A stretch of DNA of 64,000 nucleotides from Micromonospora zamorensis. GTDB taxonomy: Bacteria > Actinomycetota > Actinomycetes > Mycobacteriales > Micromonosporaceae. The stretch lies in NCBI RefSeq assembly GCF_900090275.1, contig NZ_LT607755.1:6572001-6636000 (forward strand). Reading direction: 5' to 3'. Made by a program: the position numbers and the translations under genes. Below, in pieces: positions 23,558 to 32,472 of the stretch (position 1 is the first letter of the stretch; every line of letters begins with the position of its first letter). Under the pieces are notes generated by a model, which did no database searches, was not told where the DNA came from, and saw only the letters and a list, made by a program, of their open reading frames with translations.

Positions 23558-26500
23558 ATGACCACGGCGAAGCAGTCGGTGGCGGATCCGTCCGCGCCCG
23601 ACCACGAGGCGCTCCTCGGTGAGTTGACCGAGGCACTGCGACGGATCGGTCGCGGCGACCTGAAGGTCCGGCTTCCCCGCCGCGCCGGCAAGGCGGGTGA
23701 GGTGGCGGACGCCTTCAACGAGGTGGTCTCGCTCCAGGAGCGTCATCACCTGGACCTGCGGCGGATCAGCCGGATCGTCGGTCGCGACGGCCGGCTCACC
23801 GAGCGGCTGGACGACGAGGGGCTGGACGGCTCCTGGGCGGAGGGGCAGCGGGCGATCAACTCGCTGATCGACGACCTGGGCCGACCGACCACCGAGATCG
23901 CCCGGGTCATCGTGGCGGTCGCGGACGGCGACCTGTCCCAGCACATGGCGTTGGAGATCGACGGCCGGCCGCTGCGCGGTGAGTACCTGCGCATCGGGCG
24001 CACCGTGAACACGATGGTCGACCAGTTGTCCTCGTTCTCGAACGAGGTGACCCGGGTGGCCCGTGAGGTCGGCACCGAGGGCAAGTTGGGGGGCCAGGCC
24101 GACGTTCGGGGCGTCGCCGGCACCTGGAAGGACCTCACCGACTCGGTGAACACCATGGCGTCGAACCTCACCGGCCAGGTGCGGTCGATCTCGCAGGTGG
24201 CGACGGCGGTGGCCAAGGGCGACCTGTCGCAGAAGATCACGGTGGGCGCGCGCGGTGAGGTCGCCGAGTTGGCGGCCACGATGAACTACCTCACCGACAC
24301 GCTGCGGCTCTTCGCCGAGCAGGTGACCCGGGTGGCCCGCGAGGTGGGCACCGAGGGCAAGTTGGGCGGTCAGGCCGAGGTGCCGAACGTGGCCGGCACG
24401 TGGAAGGACCTGACCGACAGCGTCAACTCGATGGCGTCGAACCTGACCGCCCAGGTCCGCAACATCGCCCAGGTGTCGACGGCGGTGGCGCGCGGTGACC
24501 TGTCGCAGAAGATCACGGTGGCGGCGCAGGGCGAGATCCTGGAGCTGAAGGACACCGTCAACACGATGGTGGACCAGTTGTCGTCGTTCGCCGACGAGGT
24601 GACCCGGGTGGCCCGTGAGGTGGGCATCGAGGGCAAGTTGGGCGGTCAGGCCCAGGTGCGGGGCGTCTCCGGCACCTGGCGGGACCTCACCGAGAACGTC
24701 AACCAGCTCGCCGGCAACCTGACCAGCCAGGTCCGCAACATCTCCCAGGTCTCCACCGCCGTGGCGAAGGGCGACCTGTCGCAGAAGATCACTGTCGACG
24801 CCCAGGGCGAGATCCTGGAGCTGAAGAACACCGTCAACACGATGGTGGACCAGTTGTCGTCGTTCGCCGACGAGGTGACCCGGGTGGCCCGTGAGGTGGG
24901 CACCGAGGGCAACCTGGGTGGTCAGGCGCAGGTGAAGGGCGTCAGTGGCACCTGGCGCGACCTCACGGACAACGTGAACTCGATGGCGTCGAACCTGACC
25001 AGCCAGGTCCGCAACATCGCCTCGGTGACCACCGCCGTGGCGAAGGGTGACCTGTCGCAGAAGATCACGGTGGATGCGCGGGGCGAGATCCTGGAGCTGA
25101 AGTCGACCGTCAACACGATGGTCGACCAGTTGTCGTCGTTCGCTGACGAGGTGACCCGGGTGGCCCGTGAGGTGGGCACCGAGGGCAAGCTCGGCGGCCA
25201 GGCCCAGGTGCGTGGCGTCGCCGGCACCTGGCGGGACCTGACCGACAACGTGAACTCGATGGCGTCGAACCTGACCGCCCAGGTCCGCAACATCGCCCAG
25301 GTCTCCACGGCGGTGGCGAAGGGTGACCTGTCGCAGAAGATCACGGTGGACGCGCGGGGCGAGATCCTGGAGCTGAAGTCGACCGTCAACACGATGGTCG
25401 ACCAGTTGTCGTCGTTCGCCGACGAGGTGACCCGGGTGGCCCGTGAGGTGGGCACCGAGGGCAAGCTCGGCGGTCAGGCGCAGGTCAAGGGTGTCAGTGG
25501 CACCTGGCGGGACCTGACCGACAACGTGAACTCGATGGCGTCGAACCTGACCAGCCAGGTCCGCAACATCGCCTCGGTGACAACCGCCGTGGCAAAGGGT
25601 GACCTGTCACAGAAGATCACCGTGGACGCCCAGGGCGAGATCCTGGAACTCAAGTCGACTGTCAACACGATGGTCGACCAGTTGTCGTCGTTCGCCGACG
25701 AGGTGACCCGGGTCGCCCGTGAGGTCGGCATCGAGGGCAAGCTGGGCGGTCAGGCGCAGGTGAAGGGTGTTTCCGGCACCTGGCGGGACCTCACCGAGAA
25801 CGTCAACCAGCTCGCCTCGACGCTGACCACGCAGTTGCGGGCCATCGCCCAGGTGTCCACGTCGGTGACCCGGGGCGACCTGACCCAGCGGATCGCCGTC
25901 AAGGCGCAGGGCGAGGTCGCCGAGCTGAAGGACAACATCAACCAGATGATCGTCACCCTCCGGGAGACGACCAAGAAGAACGCCGAGCAGGGCTGGTTGG
26001 ACTCCAACCTGGCCCGCATCGGCGGCCTGTTGCAGGGCCAGCGCGACCTCGGCGAGGTCTGCCGCATGATCATGACGGAGGTGACCCCGCTGGTCGAAGC
26101 CCAGCTCGGAGCCTTCTTCCTGGCCGACGACACCGACGGCAGCATGCGACTGCGGCTCACCTCCTCGTACGGGTACGTGGCGCGGGGCAACGACGTCACC
26201 TTCGGGCCGGGCGAGGGGCTGGTCGGGCAGACCGCGCTGTCCCGCCGCACGATCCGGGTCAGCGCCTCCCCGAACAGCCGGCTCACCCTGCGTTCGGGTC
26301 TGGCCGAGACGCCCCCGTCCGACCTGGTGGTGCTCCCCGTGCTCTTCGAGGGCGAGCTGCTCGGCGTGATCGAGTTCGCCAGCGTGTCGGCCTTCTCCGA
26401 CCTGCACCTCGCGTTCCTGGAGCGGCTGGTGCTCACCATCGGCATCGCGGTGAACACCATCCAGGCCAACCGGCGTACGGAGGAGCTGCTGGCCCAGTCG

Positions 26501-27925
26501 CAGCGGCTGGCGCACGAGATGCAGGAACAGTCGGCGGAGTTGCAGCGCACCAACGCCGAGCTGGAGGAGAAGGCCACTCTGCTCTCCGAGCAGAAGGGCA
26601 ACATCGAGACGAAGAACCGGGAGATCGAGCTGGCCCGGCTCGGCCTTGAGGAGAAGGCGCAGCAGTTGACCCGCGCCTCGGCCTACAAGTCCGAGTTCCT
26701 GGCCAACATGAGCCATGAGCTGCGTACGCCGCTCAACTCGTTGCTGCTGTTGGCCCGCCTGCTGGCGGAGAACTCGGAGCAGAACCTCAGCCCGAAGCAG
26801 ATCGAGTTCGCCCGGACCATCCACGGGTCCGGCTCGGACCTACTGCGCCTGATCGACGACATCCTCGACCTGTCCAAGATCGAGGCGGGCCGGATGGACG
26901 TCGAGCCGACCGAGATCCGCTTCGCCGAGCTGCGTGGCTACGTCGAGCAGGCGTTCGCGCCGCAGGCCGAGGAGAAGAACCTGGACTTCCAGGTACGCGT
27001 CAGCAAGGATCTGCCGCCGGCGTTGGTGACCGACGCGCAGCGGTTGCAGCAGATCCTGCGCAACCTGCTCTCCAACGCGGTGAAGTTCACCGACAACGGT
27101 GCGGTGACGCTGCGGATCGCCCCGGCGGCGGAGAACGCGGTCTTCGACGTGCCGGCGCTGACCAACGCCCAGCAGGTCATCGCGTTCACCGTGATCGACA
27201 CCGGGATCGGCATCTCCGACGACAAGTTGTCGATCATCTTCGAGGCGTTCCAGCAGGCGGACGGCACGACCAGCCGGCGCTACGGCGGCACCGGCCTGGG
27301 CCTGTCGATCAGTCGCGACCTGGCCCGGTTGATCGGCGGCACCATCACCGTGTCGTCCGCGCCCGGGCAGGGGTCGACGTTCACCCTGTTCGTGCCGCAG
27401 GTGCTGGCTCCGGACGCGGTGGTCGCGCCCCAGGCTCCGTCTCCGCAGCGCGCCGGTCTGCCGTCGTCGCTGCTGATGCCGCCGCTGGAGCTGTTGTCGG
27501 AGCGGCCGGAGGCACCGGCCACCCGCCAACTGGACGGCGCCACCGTGCTGATCGTGGATGACGACGTCCGCAACGTCTTCGCCTTGACCAGCGCGTTGGA
27601 ACTGCACGGGATGACCGTGCTGTACTCGGACAATGGAGCGGACGGTGTCCGTCTGTTGGCCGAGCATCCGGAGGTGGACATCGTGCTGATGGACGCCATG
27701 ATGCCCGACCAGGACGGCTACGAGACGACCCGCCAGATCCGCCGCAACCACCGCTTCGCCGACCTGCCGGTGGTGTTCCTGACCGCGAAGGCGATGCCGG
27801 GTGACCGGGAGTCGGCGCTCGCTGCCGGGGGCAGCGACTACATCACCAAGCCGGTCGACCTGGACGACCTGATCGAGTTGATGTCGTCCTGGATCAACGG
27901 CAGCCGGACCGAGGAGACTTCGTGA
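23558..27925 (+). CDS. Giant soluble poly-HAMP hybrid histidine kinase (group III / Nik1-like architecture)
   Basis: 1455 residues; tandem ATGs at 23555 and 23558 follow GAGCGAGGA, and the second gives better spacing. The order is: degenerate HAMP-like region (1-163); seven 92-residue HAMP-type repeats (164-807), each starting VTRVAREVG(T/I)EG; GAF domain (about 815-965); coiled coil; HisKA with His1053 (NMSHELRTP); ATPase domain ([22 protein letters not shown]); and receiver with Asp1379 ([11 protein letters not shown]) and YITKP. There are no membrane helices. The repeat signature and order match fungal group III kinases (Nik1/Os-1), the osmosensing fludioxonil targets. A receiver protein overlaps its 3' end, and a STAS antagonist follows on the other strand. 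Confidence 0.93.
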   Translation: MTTAKQSVADPSAPDHEALLGELTEALRRIGRGDLKVRLPRRAGKAGEVADAFNEVVSLQERHHLDLRRISRIVGRDGRLTERLDDEGLDGSWAEGQRAINSLIDDLGRPTTEIARVIVAVADGDLSQHMALEIDGRPLRGEYLRIGRTVNTMVDQLSSFSNEVTRVAREVGTEGKLGGQADVRGVAGTWKDLTDSVNTMASNLTGQVRSISQVATAVAKGDLSQKITVGARGEVAELAATMNYLTDTLRLFAEQVTRVAREVGTEGKLGGQAEVPNVAGTWKDLTDSVNSMASNLTAQVRNIAQVSTAVARGDLSQKITVAAQGEILELKDTVNTMVDQLSSFADEVTRVAREVGIEGKLGGQAQVRGVSGTWRDLTENVNQLAGNLTSQVRNISQVSTAVAKGDLSQKITVDAQGEILELKNTVNTMVDQLSSFADEVTRVAREVGTEGNLGGQAQVKGVSGTWRDLTDNVNSMASNLTSQVRNIASVTTAVAKGDLSQKITVDARGEILELKSTVNTMVDQLSSFADEVTRVAREVGTEGKLGGQAQVRGVAGTWRDLTDNVNSMASNLTAQVRNIAQVSTAVAKGDLSQKITVDARGEILELKSTVNTMVDQLSSFADEVTRVAREVGTEGKLGGQAQVKGVSGTWRDLTDNVNSMASNLTSQVRNIASVTTAVAKGDLSQKITVDAQGEILELKSTVNTMVDQLSSFADEVTRVAREVGIEGKLGGQAQVKGVSGTWRDLTENVNQLASTLTTQLRAIAQVSTSVTRGDLTQRIAVKAQGEVAELKDNINQMIVTLRETTKKNAEQGWLDSNLARIGGLLQGQRDLGEVCRMIMTEVTPLVEAQLGAFFLADDTDGSMRLRLTSSYGYVARGNDVTFGPGEGLVGQTALSRRTIRVSASPNSRLTLRSGLAETPPSDLVVLPVLFEGELLGVIEFASVSAFSDLHLAFLERLVLTIGIAVNTIQANRRTEELLAQSQRLAHEMQEQSAELQRTNAELEEKATLLSEQKGNIETKNREIELARLGLEEKAQQLTRASAYKSEFLANMSHELRTPLNSLLLLARLLAENSEQNLSPKQIEFARTIHGSGSDLLRLIDDILDLSKIEAGRMDVEPTEIRFAELRGYVEQAFAPQAEEKNLDFQVRVSKDLPPALVTDAQRLQQILRNLLSNAVKFTDNGAVTLRIAPAAENAVFDVPALTNAQQVIAFTVIDTGIGISDDKLSIIFEAFQQADGTTSRRYGGTGLGLSISRDLARLIGGTITVSSAPGQGSTFTLFVPQVLAPDAVVAPQAPSPQRAGLPSSLLMPPLELLSERPEAPATRQLDGATVLIVDDDVRNVFALTSALELHGMTVLYSDNGADGVRLLAEHPEVDIVLMDAMMPDQDGYETTRQIRRNHRFADLPVVFLTAKAMPGDRESALAAGGSDYITKPVDLDDLIELMSSWINGSRTEETS
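24047..25978 (+). repeat. Seven tandem 276-bp coding repeats (92-residue HAMP units)
   Basis: Seven exactly in-frame 276-bp units with no spacers. Units 3-6 share the joint segment [16 protein letters not shown] or close variants. Units 4 and 6 read [10 protein letters not shown] where units 5 and 7 read (R)AIAQVST or RNIAQVST. Units 4 and 6 differ at only two residues, which suggests duplication of a two-unit (552-bp) block. The first and last units are the most diverged. Confidence 0.95.
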
Positions 27926-28476
27926 CCCAGTTGGCCAAGGCGCTGCTCGTGGACGACCGGCGGCAGAATCTGACGGCCCTGGAGGCGATCCTCCAGGGCC
28001 TGCCGGTCCAGTCCGTGGCGGTGGAGAGCGGTGAGGCGGCCCTCAAGCAGCTGTTGGTGGACGACTTCGCGGTGATCCTGCTGGACGCGCAGATGCCGGA
28101 CATGGACGGCTTCGAGACGGCGAGCCACATCAAGCGCCGTGAGCGGACCAGGCACGTGCCGATCATCTTCCTGACGGCCGCTGACCGGGACGCCCAGCTC
28201 GCTCTCCGGGGCTACCAGGTGGGCGCGGTGGACTACCTGACGAAGCCGTTCGACCCGTGGGTGCTGCGCGCCAAGGTGTCGGTCTTCGTCGAGCTGTGGG
28301 TGAAGACCCGGCAGCTGGCCGCCCAGTCCGACCTGGTCCGGGAGCGCGACACGCAGTGGCGCAGGCTCACCGACGCGGTCGACGAGGCGACCACCCTGCT
28401 GCGGTCCGACGACGGGGAGGCCCGTGACCGGGCGGTGAGCATGTTGGAGCAGGCCCGCTGGGGCAACACCGCCTGA
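27922..28476 (+). CDS. Single-receiver response regulator
   Basis: 184 residues. A complete receiver domain (about 6-125) has VDD at 10-12, phosphoacceptor Asp55 (ILLDAQMPDMDG), Thr in IIFLTAAD and Lys in YLTKPFDP. A C-terminal helical region follows with predicted coiled coil (about 130-180: TRQLAAQSDLVRERDTQWRR) and no DNA-binding domain. It is therefore likely a phosphotransfer or protein-binding partner of the poly-HAMP kinase, whose gene it overlaps by 4 bp (GTGA). Similar kinase-receiver pairs occur widely in actinobacteria. Confidence 0.9.
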   Translation: MTQLAKALLVDDRRQNLTALEAILQGLPVQSVAVESGEAALKQLLVDDFAVILLDAQMPDMDGFETASHIKRRERTRHVPIIFLTAADRDAQLALRGYQVGAVDYLTKPFDPWVLRAKVSVFVELWVKTRQLAAQSDLVRERDTQWRRLTDAVDEATTLLRSDDGEARDRAVSMLEQARWGNTA

Positions 28477-28495
28477 CGCGGCGGGGCGGGTCGGG

Positions 28496-28831
28496 TCAGC
28501 CGGTGGGCTGGTCGTTGCGGATCATCAGGGCGCTGCGGAGGCCCGTGATGTCCAGGACGCGGATGAGGAAGTCACCCACGTGGGTCAGCATCAGCAGGCT
28601 CTGCGCGTGGCTGGCCTTGCGGCTGAGCACGACCAGGGTGCCCAGGCCCTGCGAGTCGCAGAAGGTGACGCCGCCGAGGTCGAGGACGATCTTCGGCGGC
28701 GGGTCGGCCAGCACCTCGTTGACCACTGTCGAGAGCTGCGCGGCCGTGAGCATGTCGATCTCACCGGCCAGGCGAAGCACAGCTTCGTCACCCGTCCGGT
28801 GTAGCGTGATGGACAGCTCGGCACGATCCAC
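28496..28831 (-). CDS. STAS-domain anti-sigma factor antagonist
   Basis: 111 residues, one STAS domain, with the phosphorylatable serine in FCDSQGLGTLVVL and the preceding strand KIVLDLGGVTF. It is convergent with the receiver gene (19 bp). It is a plausible substrate for the ATPase-GAF-PP2C protein at 21142, which contains both a kinase-type and a phosphatase domain. The second such antagonist in the window (6229) has the same core but different flanks, so the two probably act on separate anti-sigma factors. Confidence 0.9.
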   Translation of the reverse strand: MDRAELSITLHRTGDEAVLRLAGEIDMLTAAQLSTVVNEVLADPPPKIVLDLGGVTFCDSQGLGTLVVLSRKASHAQSLLMLTHVGDFLIRVLDITGLRSALMIRNDQPTG

Positions 28832-29009
28832 CCGGTCAGCCTAGCGCGATCCGACCGGTCCGGCCTGTTGAGGCCGCGAGCCGTCGCCGTCCAGGCCGAG
28901 CCCCCCGCATGTCGACGCTGCTGGCGGGTGCCGGCCACAGGTGAGCCTGGTAACCCCACCGCGGGGTGGCTGCTGGTGGGCCGTTCGTCGCTGACACAAT
29001 GGCGGCATC

Positions 29010-30347
29010 GTGACCGACATATTTCCAGCCGGATCCGGCCGCTACCCGGCCGACGCGCCGGCCTCCGAGGCCCTGTTCGACCGCGCCCGCGCCATCGTGC
29101 CGGGCGGGGTGAACTCCCCCGTGCGCGCCTTCCAGGCGGTCGGCGGCACGCCGCGTTTCATGGTCCGTGGCGAGGGCCCGTGGCTGTACGACGCTGACGG
29201 CCGCCGCTACGTCGACCTGGTCTGCTCCTGGGGTCCGCTGATCCTCGGGCACGCCCACCCGGAGGTGGTGGAGGCCGTGCAGGCTGCCGCTGCCCGGGGC
29301 ACCAGCTTCGGCACTCCCACCCCGGGTGAGGTGGAGCTGGCAGCCGAGCTGGTCGACCGCACCCCGATGGAGCAGGTTCGCCTGGTCAACTCGGGCACCG
29401 AGGCCACCATGTCGGCGATCCGGCTGGCTCGTGGCTTCACCGGCCGCTCCAAGATCATCAAGTTCGCTGGTTGCTACCACGGGCATGTCGACGCCCTGCT
29501 CGCCGCCGCCGGATCCGGCGTGGCCACCCTGGGCCTGCCCGACTCGCCCGGCGTGACCGGTGCGGCGGCCAGCGAGACCATCGTGCTGCCCTACAACGAC
29601 ATCCGGGCCGTCGAGGAGGCGTTCGCCGCCGAGGGCCCGCACATCGCAGCGGTGATCACCGAGGCGGCAGCCGGCAACATGGGTGTGGTCGCCCCCCGCG
29701 ACGGCTTCAACCAGCAGCTCGCCCGGATCGCGCACGCGCACGGCGCCCTGCTCGTGGTGGACGAGGTGATGACCGGGTTCCGGGTGTCGCGCGCCGGGTG
29801 GCACGGCCTCGACGCCTCCGACGCCGACCTGTGGACGTACGGCAAGGTCATGGGTGGCGGCCTGCCCGCCGCCGCCTTCGGCGGGCGTGCGGACATCATG
29901 GCGCGACTCGCCCCGGCCGGCCCGGTCTACCAGGCCGGCACGCTCTCCGGTAACCCGCTGGCCTGCGCCGCCGGCCTGGCCACGCTGCGACTCGCCGACG
30001 AGTCGCTCTACCGCAAACTCGACGACACGGCCGCCGTCGTGGGCAAGCTGGCGTCCGACGCGCTGGGCGCCGCCGGGGTCCCGCACCGACTGTCGTACGC
30101 GGGCAGCATGTTCTCGATCTTCTTCACGGACGCCGACGTGATCGACTACGACAGCGCCCGCACTCAGCAGGTGCCGGCGTTCAAGGCGTTCTTCCACGCG
30201 ATGCTCGCCGCCGGCGTCTACCTGCCGCCGAGCGCGTTCGAGTCATGGTTCGTGTCGGCGGCGATCGACGACGTCGCTCTGGAGCACATCGCCGACGCGC
30301 TGCCGACGGCGGCGAACGCGGCGGCAGCGGCTGGCCACGGGGGTTGA
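29010..30347 (+). CDS. hemL: Glutamate-1-semialdehyde 2,1-aminomutase
   Basis: 445 residues, full length for HemL. It converts glutamate-1-semialdehyde into 5-aminolevulinate, the last step of the C5 route to tetrapyrroles, using PLP. Visible marks are [12 protein letters not shown] near residue 30, [15 protein letters not shown] and the Schiff-base lysine in [18 protein letters not shown]. The GTG start is not preceded by a strong ribosome site; CACAAT lies 9 nt upstream. It heads the cluster hemL - phosphatase - thioredoxin lipoprotein - ccdA - resB - ccsB, the same order as Rv0524-Rv0529 in Mycobacterium tuberculosis. Confidence 0.97.
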   Translation: MTDIFPAGSGRYPADAPASEALFDRARAIVPGGVNSPVRAFQAVGGTPRFMVRGEGPWLYDADGRRYVDLVCSWGPLILGHAHPEVVEAVQAAAARGTSFGTPTPGEVELAAELVDRTPMEQVRLVNSGTEATMSAIRLARGFTGRSKIIKFAGCYHGHVDALLAAAGSGVATLGLPDSPGVTGAAASETIVLPYNDIRAVEEAFAAEGPHIAAVITEAAAGNMGVVAPRDGFNQQLARIAHAHGALLVVDEVMTGFRVSRAGWHGLDASDADLWTYGKVMGGGLPAAAFGGRADIMARLAPAGPVYQAGTLSGNPLACAAGLATLRLADESLYRKLDDTAAVVGKLASDALGAAGVPHRLSYAGSMFSIFFTDADVIDYDSARTQQVPAFKAFFHAMLAAGVYLPPSAFESWFVSAAIDDVALEHIADALPTAANAAAAAGHGG

Positions 30348-30370
30348 CGTGCGCGCGAGGAGTGAGCCGG

Positions 30371-30395
30371 GTTTGCGAGCCCCGCAGTCGCAAAC
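30371..30395. repeat. Small inverted repeat in hemL-phosphatase gap
   Basis: GTTTGCGA and TCGCAAAC form a perfect 8-bp stem around a 9-nt loop, in the 63-bp gap just before the AAAGGGGG ribosome site of the next gene. It may be an mRNA processing or attenuation hairpin, or part of a dispersed repeat. Confidence 0.5.
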
Positions 30396-30410
30396 AAAGG
30401 GGGCACAGCG

Positions 30411-31058
30411 GTGAGCAAGACGGTGGTCCACGTGCTCCGGCACGGCGAGGTGTACAACCCCGACCAGATTCTCTACGGTCGGCTGCCCGGTTTCCGCCTC
30501 TCTGAGCTGGGCGTGCAGATGGCCAAGGCCGCCGCGGAGGGCCTGGCCGAGCGAGAGATCGTGCACGTGGTGGCCAGCCCGCTGGAACGCGCGCAGCAGA
30601 CCGCCGAGCCGATCGCGGCCCAGTTCGGGCTCCCGGTCGGGGTGGACGAGCGGCTGATCGAGAGCGCCAACTGGTTCGAGGGCAAGAAGGTGTCGCCGGG
30701 CGACGGGTCGTTCCGTGACCCGCGCAACTGGTGGGTGCTGCGCGACCCGGTGACCCCGTCCTGGGGCGAGGCGTACCGGGTGATCGCCGAGCGGATGTTC
30801 GCCGCCGTGCAGGCCGCCCGGGTCGCCGCCGAGGGGCGCGAGGCGGTGCTGGTGTCGCACCAGCTCCCCATCTGGACGCTGCGCCGCTACGTCGAGCGCA
30901 AGCGGCTCTGGCACGACCCGCGCAAGCGGCAGTGTGGGCTGGCGAGCCTCACCTCGTTCCACTTCGACGACGCGAAGGTGGTGGGCATCGGCTACAGCGA
31001 GCCGGCCGCGCACCTGATCGCTCTCTCCGCGACCGCCCGGACGGCCAAGGGGGCCTGA
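30411..31058 (+). CDS. Histidine phosphatase (phosphoglycerate-mutase-like) family protein
   Basis: 215 residues. The catalytic RHG motif is in VLRHGEVYNP, a second phosphate-pocket arginine in SPLERAQQTAEPI, and the second catalytic His in VLVSHQLPIW. The GTG start has a good ribosome site. Homologues sit between hemL and the thioredoxin-like gene in mycobacteria (Rv0525 position), but their substrate is not established. Its last base overlaps the ATG of the next gene, so it is part of the cytochrome c maturation operon. Confidence 0.9.
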   Translation: MSKTVVHVLRHGEVYNPDQILYGRLPGFRLSELGVQMAKAAAEGLAEREIVHVVASPLERAQQTAEPIAAQFGLPVGVDERLIESANWFEGKKVSPGDGSFRDPRNWWVLRDPVTPSWGEAYRVIAERMFAAVQAARVAAEGREAVLVSHQLPIWTLRRYVERKRLWHDPRKRQCGLASLTSFHFDDAKVVGIGYSEPAAHLIALSATARTAKGA

Positions 31059-31624
31059 TGAACGCCCGGAGGTGGACCGCCGGTCTGCTCGCCGCCGTCG
31101 CCGCGGTGGCGCTGGTCGGCTGCACGTCGAAGGGGCAGGAGAAGACCTGCACGACCACCACCGACGGGATCTTCGAGTGCGCACCGGACCAGCGCTCCGC
31201 ACCCCCGAAGGTCGCCGGTGAGCTGCTGCTCGGCGGCACCTACGACGTCAGCCAGGCTCGCGGGCAGGTGGTCGTGGTCAACTTCTGGGGTTCCTGGTGC
31301 GCGCCGTGCCGTGCCGAGGCGGACGACCTGGAAGCCGTCTACCAGGCCACCAAGGGTTCCGGGGTGAGCTTCCTCGGCATCAACGTCCAGGATTCGCGGG
31401 ACAAGGCCAAGGCGTTCGAGAAGGGCCGCGTCACCTATCCGAGCCTGTTCGACCCGTCGAGCAAGACGGCACTCGCGCTGGACATCCCGCCGAACAGCGT
31501 GCCCGCGACGGTGGTGCTCGACCGGGACGGTCGGATCGCCGCGGTGATCCGGGCCGCCGTCAAGCAGGAGGGCCTGCAACCGATCGTCGAGCGGATCGCG
31601 GCTGAGAAACCGGCGCCCAACTGA
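31058..31624 (+). CDS. resA: ResA/TlpA-like thioredoxin lipoprotein
   Basis: 188 residues. The lipoprotein signal ends at VALVGC (cysteine near residue 23). A thioredoxin fold follows with the active site WGSWCAPCRAE and cis-proline region PPNSVPATVVLD. Anchored outside the membrane, it should keep apocytochrome c haem-binding cysteines reduced, receiving electrons from CcdA encoded next. The ATG overlaps the previous stop by one base and its own stop overlaps the ccdA ATG. Confidence 0.92.
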   Translation: MNARRWTAGLLAAVAAVALVGCTSKGQEKTCTTTTDGIFECAPDQRSAPPKVAGELLLGGTYDVSQARGQVVVVNFWGSWCAPCRAEADDLEAVYQATKGSGVSFLGINVQDSRDKAKAFEKGRVTYPSLFDPSSKTALALDIPPNSVPATVVLDRDGRIAAVIRAAVKQEGLQPIVERIAAEKPAPN

Positions 31625-32472
31625 TGGGCGAGACCTTCCGGGAGCTGGCCCTGAGCGGGCCACTGCTGCTCGCCATCGGCGCGGCGGCGCTCGCCGGCCT
31701 GGTCAGCTTCCTCTCCCCGTGCGTGCTCCCACTCGTTCCCGGCTACCTCTCGTACGTCACCGGCCTGGCCGGTTCCGACCTCGAAGGCCGTGCACGGCAG
31801 GGCACCTCGTCGACCCCTGCGGCAGCGGAAGCCGCCGAGGCCAGCGACCGCGGAGGCGTCGCGGTCCGGGAGCGGATCGCGCGGGCCGGTGCCGTCAAGG
31901 GCCGGGTGCTCGCGGGCACGCTGCTCTTCATCGCCGGCTTCACCGCCGTCTTCGTCGCCACGGCGATCCTGTTCGCCGGCATCGGCCAGGTCTTCTTCGA
32001 GTACGAGCGGCAGCTCGAAATCGTCGTCGGCGCGTTGATCATCGTGCTCGGGTTCGGCTACCTCGGGATGATCCCCGCCCTGCAACGGGAGTTCCGGATC
32101 TCCCGGCTGCCGTCGGCCGGGCTGCTCGGCGCACCGGTCTTCGGCGCGGTCTTCGCACTCAGCTGGGTGCCCTGCACGGGCCCCACCCTCGGTGCGGTGA
32201 TGGGCATGGCCACCGCCTCCGGGCAGAGCGACCGTGCCGTGGTGCTCGCCGTGGCGTACTGCCTCGGGTTGGGGATACCGTTCATCGTCTTCGGGTTGGG
32301 CTTCCAACGCCTGCTCGGGGTCTTCCGCGCCGTTCGGCGCAACAGCCGCTGGGTCACCCGGGTCGGCGGCGCCCTGCTCATCCTGATCGGCCTCGCGCTG
32401 GTCACCGGCGGATGGCAGAGCTTCGTGATCTGGTTGCAGACCACCGTCGGGGTGGGCGAGGTGAGCATCTGA
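31624..32472 (+). CDS. ccdA: Cytochrome c biogenesis protein CcdA
   Basis: 282 residues with six predicted membrane helices. The two redox cysteines are in FLSPCVLPLVPGYLSYVTG (helix 1) and SWVPCTGPTLGAVMG (helix 4), as in CcdA/DsbD. It carries reducing power from cytoplasmic thioredoxin across the membrane to the ResA-like protein. A hydrophilic loop of about 40 residues after the first helix (EGRARQGTSSTPAAAEAAEA) is longer than usual. Both ends overlap adjacent genes by one base. Confidence 0.95.
   Translation: MGETFRELALSGPLLLAIGAAALAGLVSFLSPCVLPLVPGYLSYVTGLAGSDLEGRARQGTSSTPAAAEAAEASDRGGVAVRERIARAGAVKGRVLAGTLLFIAGFTAVFVATAILFAGIGQVFFEYERQLEIVVGALIIVLGFGYLGMIPALQREFRISRLPSAGLLGAPVFGAVFALSWVPCTGPTLGAVMGMATASGQSDRAVVLAVAYCLGLGIPFIVFGLGFQRLLGVFRAVRRNSRWVTRVGGALLILIGLALVTGGWQSFVIWLQTTVGVGEVSI

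Noticed and set aside
24047..25978. Possible CRISPR or non-coding satellite from regular 276-bp repeats
   Set aside because: Repeats are contiguous, in frame and encode HAMP units; there are no spacers.
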